Positions 28,701 through 37,089 of a stretch of 64,000 nt of DNA are shown piece by piece. The notes beneath the pieces are model-generated. The model searched no databases. It was not told the DNA's origin and worked only from the letters and a program-made list of their open reading frames with translations. The DNA is from Pseudidiomarina homiensis. Lineage in GTDB: Bacteria; Pseudomonadota; Gammaproteobacteria; Enterobacterales; Alteromonadaceae. The stretch spans positions 1,116,001-1,180,000 of the forward strand of contig NZ_PIPX01000001.1 of assembly GCF_003987225.1 (NCBI RefSeq). Direction: 5' to 3'. Every line of letters begins with the position of its first letter. Position 1 is the stretch's first letter. Position numbers and translations under genes: made by a program.

Positions 28701-29234
28701 CTTAGCGTTGCCAAACGTATGAGTGAGCAACTGCACTGTGAACTTAAACTTAGCAGTGTTGAAGGACGTGGAAGTTGTTTTATGGTGACCGTGCCGAAAG
28801 GTGCCGAAGCACAGGTTTATCAGCCGCAGGCTGAGCAAGAACACGGCACTCCAAGCGATCATCTGACCTTGGTGTGCGTCGACGATGACCCCGAAAACCT
28901 CAGTGCCTTGCGCGCCTTGCTGGAAAAATGGGGCTGCACGGTCGAAACCTTTACCAGTAGCACAACTGCTTTGCAGTATGCGAGCACGCACAGCGCACCC
29001 GATGGTGTCTTGTTAGACTACCAACTTGGCGATGATGAACATGATGGACTCACACTGGTGCAGGCGCTGCGCGAGTTTTGGGGCGAGACATTAACCGGCG
29101 CACTGGTCACTGCGATGCGTGACGACCACGTGCGTCAACAGGCACGCCAACAGCAGTTACTTTTTATCGCCAAGCCGGTCAAGCCTGCGCAACTCAAAGC
29201 CCTGCTGCGGCACTTACAAAAACTAGCGGTCTGA
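25746..29234 (+). CDS. crbS: Hybrid sensor histidine kinase with sodium:solute symporter input domain (CrbS/MxtR type)
   Basis: 1162-residue membrane sensor kinase. Residues ~1-500 form an SSS-family transporter-like domain with ~13 helices (TSIADFIASRYGKRQ is typical). After it come a STAC-like helical linker, a PAS domain (~620-730, LAQGISVVDAELRLVAWNKRYLDLF), a coiled coil, HisKA with His812 in SHDILQPLNAARL, a HATPase with NAIKYN and DTGPGI boxes, and a C-terminal receiver with Asp1091 (LLDYQL). ATG 25746 is chosen because GGAAG lies 5 bp before it; a TTG four codons upstream overlaps that site. The architecture is that of Vibrio CrbS / Pseudomonas MxtR, which sense acetate-related state and drive acs expression with CrbR/ErdR. 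crbR and acs lie 5 kb downstream. Its 3' end overlaps the convergent lipoprotein gene by 12 bp. Confidence 0.9.
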   Translation: MTLVLIFAALAYIATLFGVAHYGDKPGTWANRLSYRPSVYSMSLAIYCTSWTYYGAVGNAASFGWAYLPILLGPFLLFLIGLPLIEKLVSVSKQQNITSIADFIASRYGKRQRLALFVTLIAALATIPYIALQLKAVGMTFLVLTENTTALTEFSINELAAAALMAVFAMLFGTRHIEVTEYRNGMILAIAFESAVKLVALLAAAWFAWSLFADVSPVSMWEQISRPERPEWSWQAVGEFDFIVQTLMAAGVILCLPRQFHVTVVDNVNVDHLRTARWGFPLYLALIAAAIVPIALSGNLFLGNGVDGSTYALQLPLLHDQTWLAVFIFIGGFSAATAMVIIASVTLSTMVTNDVIMPLILQRGQRFPFATPESRKTSEVQSFQGRLLLIRRIAIGVILLLSYLCYYLWAANTGLVSIGLLAFSVVLQLLPAILGGLYWRRGHARGVYIGLGVGLMAWLFSVALPMYLPHEINDTSIITQGTVISLLLNTAAYVVFSYVAQPRLVDRIQATAFVMPRNAVQEHTIGRHHQATNGDMLLLLKTFVGEERTRQLLAYFNDAQQAFIDDSNKEDVARREFIDYVERALTGVLGAATARSLIEAALRDRRLHLEEVVHFFDDTTQALQTQQSILFSSLENLAQGISVVDAELRLVAWNKRYLDLFDYPEGMVKPGQPIATLIRYNAERGECGPGEIDELVSKRLNYMQMGSPHRFIRRRGDGRVIEMVGNPLPNGGFVTSFTDITEHVETAQALEEANIDLEQRMNTRQRKIREINNELTEEIERRRKVEVELKQAKQEAEEANASKTRFLALASHDILQPLNAARLYLSAMDESNLSSHNQQLSSKLDTALASTEHLLSTLLQIAKMDQGALQPSFRHVQLSSVLQPLIHEYTVLAQQRGIELRSHWRDAVIYTDPTYLRRIIQNFLSNAIKYNRDHGKVLLSVRQRGEHLQMAVWDTGPGITSQQRHRIFDAFYRGQNTRVEGVGLGLSVAKRMSEQLHCELKLSSVEGRGSCFMVTVPKGAEAQVYQPQAEQEHGTPSDHLTLVCVDDDPENLSALRALLEKWGCTVETFTSSTTALQYASTHSAPDGVLLDYQLGDDEHDGLTLVQALREFWGETLTGALVTAMRDDHVRQQARQQQLLFIAKPVKPAQLKALLRHLQKLAV

Positions 29235-29654
29235 TGCATGCACCGCAACACAGCGACCACCTTGCAAGGTAACCACTGGGCGAGGGAGCACTTCACAGGT
29301 GCCCATGATGCCAAACTCTTGTTGATAAGCTTGCTGTAACTCACGATGCTCATTAATGAGCTTCGTTAAAACCTCTGCATCCACCGTCGACGTCGAGTAA
29401 CCCAAGTAGTAGTCGGGGCCACCACAAGGACGGTGGCCGACCTCTGCTAAACGACATTGTTTGGCGTCTTCGGCGTACGCCATTCCTACCATTGAGCGGA
29501 TCTGTTGGTCCATCTCAGTGATCTGATTTTGCATCTGCTGTTGATCTTGCAGCGCAATTTCTGGTTCCGCCACCGTCTCTTGTTGGGGTGGCTGGCACCC
29601 CATCACGAGCAGCGATAGCCCCATCACGCCAAAGGTTTGCCATACCGTGTTCAT
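29223..29654 (-). CDS. Small lipoprotein of unknown function
   Basis: 143-residue predicted lipoprotein: MNTVWQTFGVMGLSLLVMGCQ has a lipobox (LVMG-Cys20). The mature part has a Gln/Glu-rich helical stretch (QDQQQMQNQITEMDQQI) and a C-terminal half with four cysteines (KQCRL, RPCGGPD, GTCEV, GRCVA) that may form two disulfides. No family recognised. Its ATG overlaps the stop of the upstream S8 protease gene (ATGA), so it is co-translated with the protease and may assist its export, folding or inhibition (inference). It overlaps crbS by 12 bp on the other strand. Confidence 0.75.
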   Translation of the reverse strand: MNTVWQTFGVMGLSLLVMGCQPPQQETVAEPEIALQDQQQMQNQITEMDQQIRSMVGMAYAEDAKQCRLAEVGHRPCGGPDYYLGYSTSTVDAEVLTKLINEHRELQQAYQQEFGIMGTCEVLPRPVVTLQGGRCVAVHASDR

Positions 29655-32600
29655 ACTTCGACTCCCTTACGACGGCGCACGAACGCCAACCCAGAAGCAG
29701 CTAATGCGAGCCACCACGAGAAGCTCCCTGAGCTCTCAGTATCTGGATCTGGGATATTTCCTGACGACGGTGAAACAACAACATTCACCGTAGCGGTGTC
29801 CTCAAACTCACCATCACTAGCGGTTAACTCAAAGCCGAGAGTTGAGATACTGCTAACGATCGGCGCAGTAAAGCTTACCTCTTCACCTTCTGAGGCCGAT
29901 AACGTGACATTAATCCCCGAGGTTTGACGCCACGTATAAGTTAAGGTATCCCCGTCTGGGTCGGTGCTTTCCGTAGCACTTAGCACGACGCTACCACTAC
30001 TTTCTACGTCAGATGGTGTTGCGCGAGCAAAGGCTGTTGGTGCCTGATTTGCGCCACGCAAATCTACAGTGATAGAGGCCTCGCTACTACTCAAGCCATC
30101 CGATACCGTTAAACCGAAGGTAACGCTGGCGGCTGTTTCCAATTCCGGTACCACAAAGCTCGCTTGGGCACTGTCTGCGTCAATTAACTCAACCACTGGA
30201 CCGTCGGTTTGCTCCCAGTTGAAGCTAAGCACATCCCCCTCAGCGTCGGTCGAGGCACTGGCATCCAGCACAACCGTCGCAGCGGTTGCTTGTGCGCTAT
30301 CAACTTCCGTAATCAAGATGCTTGGTGCGGTATTCACAACCTGCACGCTTACCGTACCAAGGGTAGTTTCTTGACCCGCTTCATCCACGCCGCGATAGGT
30401 GAAACTATCATCGCCAACGAAACCTGCATTAGGCGTATACTCAAGGTTATTATTGCTGAGCACGGTTACGGTACCATTGCTCGGCGCCGCAACCACTTCT
30501 GCAGTCACCGCACCCGTGGCGCTAATTTCTTGCGGTAATACCGCGTTATAGCTCTGCGCCGCGTTGGCAACCGTCACTAAGGTCAGCAGTTCACGGCCTG
30601 GCGCCGCAAAGGTTTCACTTAAGTCGATCGCCGTAGGTCGCTCCCATGCGGTCGACACAGCGCGATCAGGCGCATCAGCGATGGTGTCCACCTGCATGTC
30701 AAAAGCAATTTCGACTGCGGCACGTTCGCCTCTTAGTAACCGCGGTTGTAGTACATCACCGGCACTCGGATACTGCCCTGAACCTTCAAAGTAGTGCTGC
30801 ACACCAACCACACCAAGAGCATCTGCTGCCGTCTCGGCACCAATCGTCAGATCGTCAGGCGCCGCTACCGGAATATCAATGTAGTTGAAGTAAACATTGT
30901 CCGTACCCAACTCGGCCCAAAACGCAAAGCTGTAGCGATCACCACCGACGTCGTCGTATTTACGGACGCTCTCAAATTCAATAGCCAAATAACTTACGTC
31001 ATTCGTATCGGTTAATACCGCGTAATTTATTTGGCCACCACCGGCCTCTGGGCCCATCTCGAGATCAGTCCAGAACGGCGCCCAAAATGCATTCGGTTGG
31101 TCAACATCTGGAATCGCACGATTTGTAGCAGTGCTCCCAAAGCCACTGGTATTATCGCCAGCACCAATGATGCCGTTGGTTGAAATGACCACCGAGTCAT
31201 AGCGCACACCATCGAGATACAGGCCCCCGTTAGAACTGATATCAAAGGTAAAAAGAGTGTCATCACAACCATCTGCACAAACATTGTTGGGCACCGAACC
31301 ACTCAGCTCTTCAATGGTTGCCCCAGCAAAGAACTCATTATTGGCGTTGTTCACCTCAGCTACGTCAGCTTGGTCGGTTTGTTGACCACGCCACACAATG
31401 GTATCGCCCTCAAGCCCCGAACTGGTAGTCGTCGAGCGGACACTTGTAACATCAATAGATGCTTCGTCTGCACTCGCACCTGCGGGCAACTGCACCGTCA
31501 ACTCGACTTCACTTGAGCTAGTGCCCAGTGCCCCGCGAGCGTTAACGCTTATAGGCTCACCTACAGCAACGGTGCCAGCGGTATGCGCGACGCTCACAAT
31601 AGCTTCGTTATCAGAAGAGCGAGCATAAATGGCAATCGGTAAGCGCATATCTGGATGATTGTCTGAGCTACTTAGTAACAACTCGCCGAAATGCCAGCCT
31701 TCCTCGGCATAGCGTGAATCAACTTCGATCGCCATGCTCAGCGACTCACCACTGTCGAGTGCAATTAAACTTTCCGACAAAGTCGCCGTAACGTCCGGAT
31801 TCGCAAAGATAACTGATGCATTAAAGCTGACAGCGGCATTACCAATATTGGTGAACGTACGGTCGAACGTACAACCAATCGCACAGCCGTTGTTCGCGAG
31901 TGACGGTTGATCAACCACGACATTGGTTGCGGCTGCATTTGCCACATTTAGACGACCCGTACCACGGTCAAATGGCGTTGTCTCAGAGACCAAATCATGA
32001 CTGCGTAAACCACTTTCCGTTGAGGTCATCAGCAATGATTTCAATTGTTCTGGAGTCAAGTCAGGACGTTGTTCAAGCAGTAAGGCGGCGGCACCCGCAA
32101 CATGCGGTGAAGCCATCGACGTGCCTGACTTCAAACCGTAGGTATTATCGGGTACTGGCGCAATAATTGAACTTCCTGGCGCCGCGAGGTCAGGCTTCAA
32201 GAACGTTGAGTCGCCATTCGGCCCACGGCTACTAAAGCTTGACATGGCATCAACCAAATTCTCATCGATCCGCAGAGCCGGTGCGTTAATCGTTGCCGTA
32301 TCGCCACTTTGCCATTCTTGTACGATAGCCACGCCGGCATCTTGCGTAATCGATACCGATGGTAACGTGGCTTCACCCATATTCATGGTCACGGTACCTG
32401 GTTCGTTGTTGTAGACGATCATCGCCACCGCACCAGCCGCTTGTACATTGTCAGCTTTGACACTGAAGTTACATGAGCCGCGCTGAACCAAAACGATTTG
32501 CTGCGCAAACTCGCCGCTGGCAAAACTTGAACACGCCAAGCTATCACCGGCATTGCCGGCAAGTGCTAACGAACCACTAATCGGATCGGTAATCGTAAAG

Positions 32601-33898
32601 TTACCAACACCAATAATCGCATCGAGGCCACTAAATGGACCAGCATCCACGGTAAGGCTAATCGCTCCACCATGTTGACTACTCGCAACACTCAAGCCAT
32701 CTTCAATACAGGCTGGGCAACCAACGGTGCGCTCGCCTGGACCATCGTTACCCGCTGCTGTTACGGTTAACACCCCCGCTTCTTTAGCTGCGGTAAATGC
32801 CGCGCTGTATGGGCTATCTGCTGGATCTCCACCAGGGCCACTACCCCATGAGTTATTGATGATATCGGCGCCATCGGCCACCGCATCTTCCAACGCTGGC
32901 AACAGCATCGAGGTACTACCTGAGCCTTGTCCTTCTGGGTCGCTAAACAGCGCCTTGTACACCATCAAGTGAGCGCCTGGGGCAACACCGGTAATATTCA
33001 CACTGGCACCATTCAAGGTCACCGTCGTCGGATTTGCCGCTGCTGTACCAGCCACATGCGTACCATGACCGTTGTAATCCGCGGGGGATTCGACTTCATC
33101 AGGATGAATCTCGCCAGTTGGCTCATACCAACGGGCAACAATGATTTTGTCATTACAGAACGTTGGCGTAGTGGTGCAATAATCGTCCTTGGTAGGGCGT
33201 GCCACCGGCGGATGACCATTATCAGCAAAGGAAGGATGGTCTTGGTCGATACCGCCATCAATAATAGCAATCTTTACGCCACGGCCCGCGTCAGCTTGCC
33301 CACCAAGCTGACTCCACACCGCCGGAGCATTAATGAGATCCATTGAGGTCGCTGTCGTGGCGTAAAAACGTTCATCTTCATAAACCCGCTTCACCCCAGG
33401 AACTTGCGCTAATTGCGCGCGCATGGCCGCGGCATCTGCAACTTTCCCTGGAAGTTCAACCACCAAACCATTAAAGGTTAGTGTTAAATGATGCTTGGCT
33501 TCAAGATTACCAACGCGGGCTTTGAGGTTGCGTAAAACCTCGTTTTGCTTGCTCAGCAAATGCGCTTGGTAAGTCTGCACAGGGGCCGATGCGAGCTGCA
33601 ACTTTGCTGTTCCTGTGGCTACTGGACTGGTCGGTTCGAAGCCCGCTAAACCACCTTTATACACTGCTGCGGCTGGATCGTGCAGCTCGACAATAAAGCG
33701 CGTCACATCATAACTGCGTACCATTTTGCGCGCCAACTCATCGCCCTTTTCGGGCTGATGTTGTTGAATAAGTTGTGGTGTCTGCACTGGTGTTTGCTGG
33801 ACTTGTTGCGCAGCCACACCAGTCACCGTAAGCGACGACAAAACTGCCAACGCTGCCGCCGAAGGCCGCAAAATGAAGCCGTTAGTACTCATGGTCAT
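29651..33898 (-). CDS. Giant secreted subtilisin-like serine protease (S8) with PA, repeat and C-terminal sorting domains
   Basis: 1415-residue exported S8 protease. Signal peptide ends near VAAQQ; propeptide inhibitor domain (I9-like) at ~60-180 (RFIVELHDPAAAVY, LTFNGLVVELPG). The catalytic domain has Asp214 (IAIIDGGID), His278 (GHGTHVAGTAA) and Ser594 (GTSMASPHVAG), with a PA insert at ~420-540 (LVQRGSCNFSVKADNVQAAGAVAMIVYNN class). Then come Fn3-like and beta-sandwich domains, a cadherin-like/Ig-like repeat (PSNGTVTVLSNNNLEYTPNAGF...DSFTY) and two PKD/REJ-like repeats. The C-terminus is a sorting tail: SSGSFSWWLALAASGLAF then RRRKG. It should digest extracellular protein and feed the TonB receptor/S9 system. 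It is followed by a coupled lipoprotein gene. Confidence 0.94.
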   Translation of the reverse strand: MTMSTNGFILRPSAAALAVLSSLTVTGVAAQQVQQTPVQTPQLIQQHQPEKGDELARKMVRSYDVTRFIVELHDPAAAVYKGGLAGFEPTSPVATGTAKLQLASAPVQTYQAHLLSKQNEVLRNLKARVGNLEAKHHLTLTFNGLVVELPGKVADAAAMRAQLAQVPGVKRVYEDERFYATTATSMDLINAPAVWSQLGGQADAGRGVKIAIIDGGIDQDHPSFADNGHPPVARPTKDDYCTTTPTFCNDKIIVARWYEPTGEIHPDEVESPADYNGHGTHVAGTAAANPTTVTLNGASVNITGVAPGAHLMVYKALFSDPEGQGSGSTSMLLPALEDAVADGADIINNSWGSGPGGDPADSPYSAAFTAAKEAGVLTVTAAGNDGPGERTVGCPACIEDGLSVASSQHGGAISLTVDAGPFSGLDAIIGVGNFTITDPISGSLALAGNAGDSLACSSFASGEFAQQIVLVQRGSCNFSVKADNVQAAGAVAMIVYNNEPGTVTMNMGEATLPSVSITQDAGVAIVQEWQSGDTATINAPALRIDENLVDAMSSFSSRGPNGDSTFLKPDLAAPGSSIIAPVPDNTYGLKSGTSMASPHVAGAAALLLEQRPDLTPEQLKSLLMTSTESGLRSHDLVSETTPFDRGTGRLNVANAAATNVVVDQPSLANNGCAIGCTFDRTFTNIGNAAVSFNASVIFANPDVTATLSESLIALDSGESLSMAIEVDSRYAEEGWHFGELLLSSSDNHPDMRLPIAIYARSSDNEAIVSVAHTAGTVAVGEPISVNARGALGTSSSEVELTVQLPAGASADEASIDVTSVRSTTTSSGLEGDTIVWRGQQTDQADVAEVNNANNEFFAGATIEELSGSVPNNVCADGCDDTLFTFDISSNGGLYLDGVRYDSVVISTNGIIGAGDNTSGFGSTATNRAIPDVDQPNAFWAPFWTDLEMGPEAGGGQINYAVLTDTNDVSYLAIEFESVRKYDDVGGDRYSFAFWAELGTDNVYFNYIDIPVAAPDDLTIGAETAADALGVVGVQHYFEGSGQYPSAGDVLQPRLLRGERAAVEIAFDMQVDTIADAPDRAVSTAWERPTAIDLSETFAAPGRELLTLVTVANAAQSYNAVLPQEISATGAVTAEVVAAPSNGTVTVLSNNNLEYTPNAGFVGDDSFTYRGVDEAGQETTLGTVSVQVVNTAPSILITEVDSAQATAATVVLDASASTDAEGDVLSFNWEQTDGPVVELIDADSAQASFVVPELETAASVTFGLTVSDGLSSSEASITVDLRGANQAPTAFARATPSDVESSGSVVLSATESTDPDGDTLTYTWRQTSGINVTLSASEGEEVSFTAPIVSSISTLGFELTASDGEFEDTATVNVVVSPSSGNIPDPDTESSGSFSWWLALAASGLAFVRRRKGVEV

Positions 33899-34012
33899 CC
33901 TTCCTACATCAATGTGATCATTATTATTAGGACTAAGTTATCACGAAAAAATTCGATCAGGTACGGGATTTGTGTAAAGAATGTTACAGGAATTTACAAT
34001 AGCGTGAGGCGC

Positions 34013-34660
34013 CTAGCTCACTGGCGCTTCAAGTTGTAAACGTTCAGCCAGCAAGACCGCCTGCGTGCGGCTGTAGACACCGAGCTTACGGAAAATCGCC
34101 GTAATATGCGCTTTTACCGTGGCTTCGGTAATATTGAGTTGGTAGGCAATTTGTTTGTTCAGTAAACCTTCGTGCAATAGATAAAGCACCCGATATTGCT
34201 GCGGTGTGAGATCAGCGACTTTGCGCGCCAATTCTTGATCTTCATCGCTAATACGATCAAGGCGACCACGAACCTCAGCAGGAACCCAAGTATCACCTTG
34301 TAAAATGGCATCAATTGCCTCGGCAATTTGTGCCGACGGTAATGACTTAGGAATGAAGCCTAAAGCACCAAAGCCGATACACTTGGCGACCACGCTGGCC
34401 TCTTCCGAACCAGAAATCACTGCAACGGGTAGTAAAGGAAAGTCTTCACGAATACGAATCAAACCGTAGAGATCGCCACTACCCGGCATGTGCAAATCGA
34501 GCAGCAACAAATCAAGGTCGTCGTCATCGTTGAGTGCGGCTAAAGTTGCGTCAAGATCGCCCGCCTCACGCAATTCCAGATTGCCATAATGATTCGCGAG
34601 CGCGCCTTGCAACGCCTCGCGAAATAACGGGTGATCATCAGCAATTAAAAATTTAGCCAT
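34013..34660 (-). CDS. crbR: NarL/FixJ-family response regulator (CrbR/ErdR type)
   Basis: 215-residue response regulator: receiver with acidic pocket Asp8-Asp9 and phospho-acceptor Asp55 (LLLLDLHMPG), switch Ser84-type (VAVISGSE) and Lys (FIPKSLP), then a LuxR-type HTH (LTPQQYRVLYLLHEGLLNKQIAYQLNITEATVKAHITAIFRKL). It lies directly downstream of acs on the same strand, separated by a REP array, and about 5 kb from crbS. Vibrio CrbR and Pseudomonas ErdR activate acs in response to acetate. The name rests on this synteny plus the kinase type; it is likely phosphorylated by CrbS. Confidence 0.88.
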   Translation of the reverse strand: MAKFLIADDHPLFREALQGALANHYGNLELREAGDLDATLAALNDDDDLDLLLLDLHMPGSGDLYGLIRIREDFPLLPVAVISGSEEASVVAKCIGFGALGFIPKSLPSAQIAEAIDAILQGDTWVPAEVRGRLDRISDEDQELARKVADLTPQQYRVLYLLHEGLLNKQIAYQLNITEATVKAHITAIFRKLGVYSRTQAVLLAERLQLEAPVS

Positions 34661-34665
34661 GGTAT

Positions 34666-34873
34666 GTAGCCCGTAGTTCTACCACGGGCCAAATCTCCCA
34701 CATCGAAGATAGTGATTTAATTCAAGTTACCCCGCAGTAGAACTGCGGGCTACGACTCCACATCAACGGTAGCGATTCAAATCAAGTTACCCCGCAGTAG
34801 AACTGCGGGCTACGACTCTACATCAACGATAGCGATTCAAATCAAGTTACCCCGCAGTAGAACTGCGGGCTAC
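34666..34873. repeat. REP cluster: one REP plus three tandem 60-bp units
   Basis: A forward REP at 34666-34688 (GTAG, stem CCCGTAGT with one changed base in the partner arm ACCACGGG) is followed by three reverse REPs of CCCGCAGT type at 34731-34753, 34791-34813 and 34851-34873. The last three sit in near-identical units of exactly 60 bp. The block fills the gap between acs and crbR and begins 2 bp after the acs stop codon. Confidence 0.93.
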
Positions 34874-34875
34874 CG

Positions 34876-36819
34876 TTATTTATTCAAACGATTATCAATC
34901 AGGGAATCTACCACACTTGGATCGGCGAGCGTAGAAGTATCGCCAAGGTTTTCGAACTCATTGGCGGCAATCTTGCGCAGGATCCGACGCATGATTTTAC
35001 CCGAGCGCGTTTTCGGCAAGTCCGGTGCCCAGTGAATAAAGTCTGGCGTCGCAATCGGACTCAGCTCTTTACGCACCCAGTCCCGTACTTCTTTGGTCAA
35101 ATCATCGCTGACTTCTGTGCCCGACATCGCGATCAAGTACACATAGATACCCTGCCCTTTCAGGTCATGCGGATACCCCACTACGGCAGCCTCAGAAATC
35201 GCCGGATGTTCGACCAGCACACTTTCTATTTCTGCCGTACCCAAGCGGTGACCCGAAACGTTCAAGACGTCGTCCACGCGACCGGTAATCCAATAATAAC
35301 CGTCTTCGTCGCGACGCGCGCCGTCACCAGAAAAATACAGGTTCTTGTACGCAGAGAAGTAAGTCTGTTCAAAGCGCTCGTGATCACCCCATAACGTGCG
35401 AGACTGCCCCGGCCAAGAATCTTTAATCACCAAATTACCATCAACTGCGCCCTCTAGCTCATTACCGTCAGCATCAACTAATGCGGGCTGAACCCCAAAG
35501 AATGGGCGCGTCGCAGAGCCAGGTTTCAAATCGGTTGCGCCTGGCAACGGCGTAATCATGATCCCACCAGTTTCGGTTTGCCACCACGTATCGACAATCG
35601 GACAACGACTGTCACCCATGACTTTGTGGTACCACTCCCACGCTTCTGGATTAATCGGTTCCCCGACGGAACCTAGCGTGCGCAGCGATTCACGCGAGCT
35701 TGTATCCGCGGCAGCAGTGCCTTTCGCCATCAGTGCGCGAATCGCGGTTGGCGCGGTGTAGAGAATATTTACACTGTGTTTGTCGACAACCTCACCAATA
35801 CGGCCGACGCCTGGATAGGTTGGTAATCCTTCAAACACCAGCGTCGTTGCACCATTCGCCAACGGCCCATAAACGATGTACGTATGCCCAGTGATCCAGC
35901 CTACATCTGCTGCACACCAATAAACGTCGTCTTCATGGTAATCAAATACATATTCGTGCGTCATCGACGCCCACACCATGTAACCACCGGTCGTGTGCAA
36001 GACCCCCTTCGGCTTACCCGTCGAGCCAGAGGTGTACAAAATAAATAGTGGATCTTCGGCATTCATTACTTCTGGCTGGCATTCAGTGGCCACATCTTTC
36101 ACCAACTGATCCCACCATACGTCGCGACTGTCGTCGAAACCCACATCGCCATGGGTGACTTTGGCAACCACGACATGTTCAACGGTTGGACACCGGTTAT
36201 CTTTCAGCGCTTCATCAACGTTTGCTTTCAAAGGGGTGGTTTTACCACCACGGCGACCTTCATCGGCAGTAATGACAACCTTCACGCCACAGTCATTCAC
36301 ACGGTCAGCAATCGCATTCGGTGAAAAGCCACCGAAAATAACCGTATGTACGGCGCCAATCCGCGCACAAGCCAACATTGCGTAAGCAGCTTCCGGTACC
36401 ATCGGCATATATATTGCAACGCGATCACCTTTCTCGACACCCAACTTTTTAAGGCCATTGGCAAAACGAGACACTTCCGCATGCAGCTGCTTGTAACTAA
36501 TTTCTTCACTAACCGACGGGTCATCGCCTTCCCAAATGATCGCCGTTTTGTCACCACGTTCAGCTAAGTGCCGATCGACGCAGTTATAGCAAGCATTCAA
36601 AGTGCCGTCTTCAAACCATTTTATGGTGATATCGCCCGGCGCAAAGCTGGTATTTTTGACCTTGCTGTAAGGGCTAAACCAATCGATACGCTGCCCTTGC
36701 TCACGCCAAAAGCCTTCAGGTTCTTCAACACTTTGTTGATACATCTGAAGGTAACGATCGTTATCAATGTGTGCTCGGTTCTTCGCTTCGGCCGGCACTT
36801 TGTATATGTTCTGCTGCAT
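34876..36819 (-). CDS. acs: Acetyl-CoA synthetase (AMP-forming)
   Basis: Acetate + CoA + ATP to acetyl-CoA + AMP + PPi, cytoplasmic, 647 residues as expected. ATG 36819 is chosen because AGGAGG lies 5 bp before it; a frame start nine codons upstream has no such site. Motifs: adenylate P-loop [21 protein letters not shown], acetate pocket [19 protein letters not shown], hinge [20 protein letters not shown] and catalytic Lys608 in [12 protein letters not shown], the residue acetylated by Pat-type enzymes in other bacteria. Upstream, 36820-37089 holds the promoter and a REP pair; crbR follows downstream. Expression is expected to be driven by CrbS/CrbR. Confidence 0.98.
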   Translation of the reverse strand: MQQNIYKVPAEAKNRAHIDNDRYLQMYQQSVEEPEGFWREQGQRIDWFSPYSKVKNTSFAPGDITIKWFEDGTLNACYNCVDRHLAERGDKTAIIWEGDDPSVSEEISYKQLHAEVSRFANGLKKLGVEKGDRVAIYMPMVPEAAYAMLACARIGAVHTVIFGGFSPNAIADRVNDCGVKVVITADEGRRGGKTTPLKANVDEALKDNRCPTVEHVVVAKVTHGDVGFDDSRDVWWDQLVKDVATECQPEVMNAEDPLFILYTSGSTGKPKGVLHTTGGYMVWASMTHEYVFDYHEDDVYWCAADVGWITGHTYIVYGPLANGATTLVFEGLPTYPGVGRIGEVVDKHSVNILYTAPTAIRALMAKGTAAADTSSRESLRTLGSVGEPINPEAWEWYHKVMGDSRCPIVDTWWQTETGGIMITPLPGATDLKPGSATRPFFGVQPALVDADGNELEGAVDGNLVIKDSWPGQSRTLWGDHERFEQTYFSAYKNLYFSGDGARRDEDGYYWITGRVDDVLNVSGHRLGTAEIESVLVEHPAISEAAVVGYPHDLKGQGIYVYLIAMSGTEVSDDLTKEVRDWVRKELSPIATPDFIHWAPDLPKTRSGKIMRRILRKIAANEFENLGDTSTLADPSVVDSLIDNRLNK

Positions 36820-36860
36820 AAAACCTCCTAAAGCCTGTAACTGCATTGTTCGCTGTCTAG

Positions 36861-36947
36861 GTAGCCCGTGGTTCTACCACGGGGCCATCTCATTTAACGT
36901 ACATGGTCAAACCTTCCGGTGTGACCCGTGGTGGAACCACGGGTTAC
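36861..36947. repeat. REP pair (inverted), CCCGTGGT-stem type, plus shared 16-mer
   Basis: Forward REP 36861-36883 (GTAG head) and reverse REP 36925-36947 (ending TTAC) with a ~41-bp linker, in the acs-porin intergenic region. The reverse REP runs straight into CGAACAACGAATAACG (36947-36962), an inverted copy of 14633-14648. Confidence 0.9.
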
Positions 36948-37089
36948 GAACAACGAATAACGCATTTTTGTTTTGCTATACCTTCAGTTATTGGGCCGCG
37001 TTCGACCATTAGACCATAGTCTAGATTGATTATTTGCCCCAACCATTCGATGCTTTTCTGCGCAACTGCAAACAACAAGGAGCATCGCA

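Noticed and set aside
33019-33346. Frames opposite the S8 protease (for example 32927-33346)
   Set aside because: Antisense shadows of conserved catalytic-domain codons; no ribosome-binding sites.
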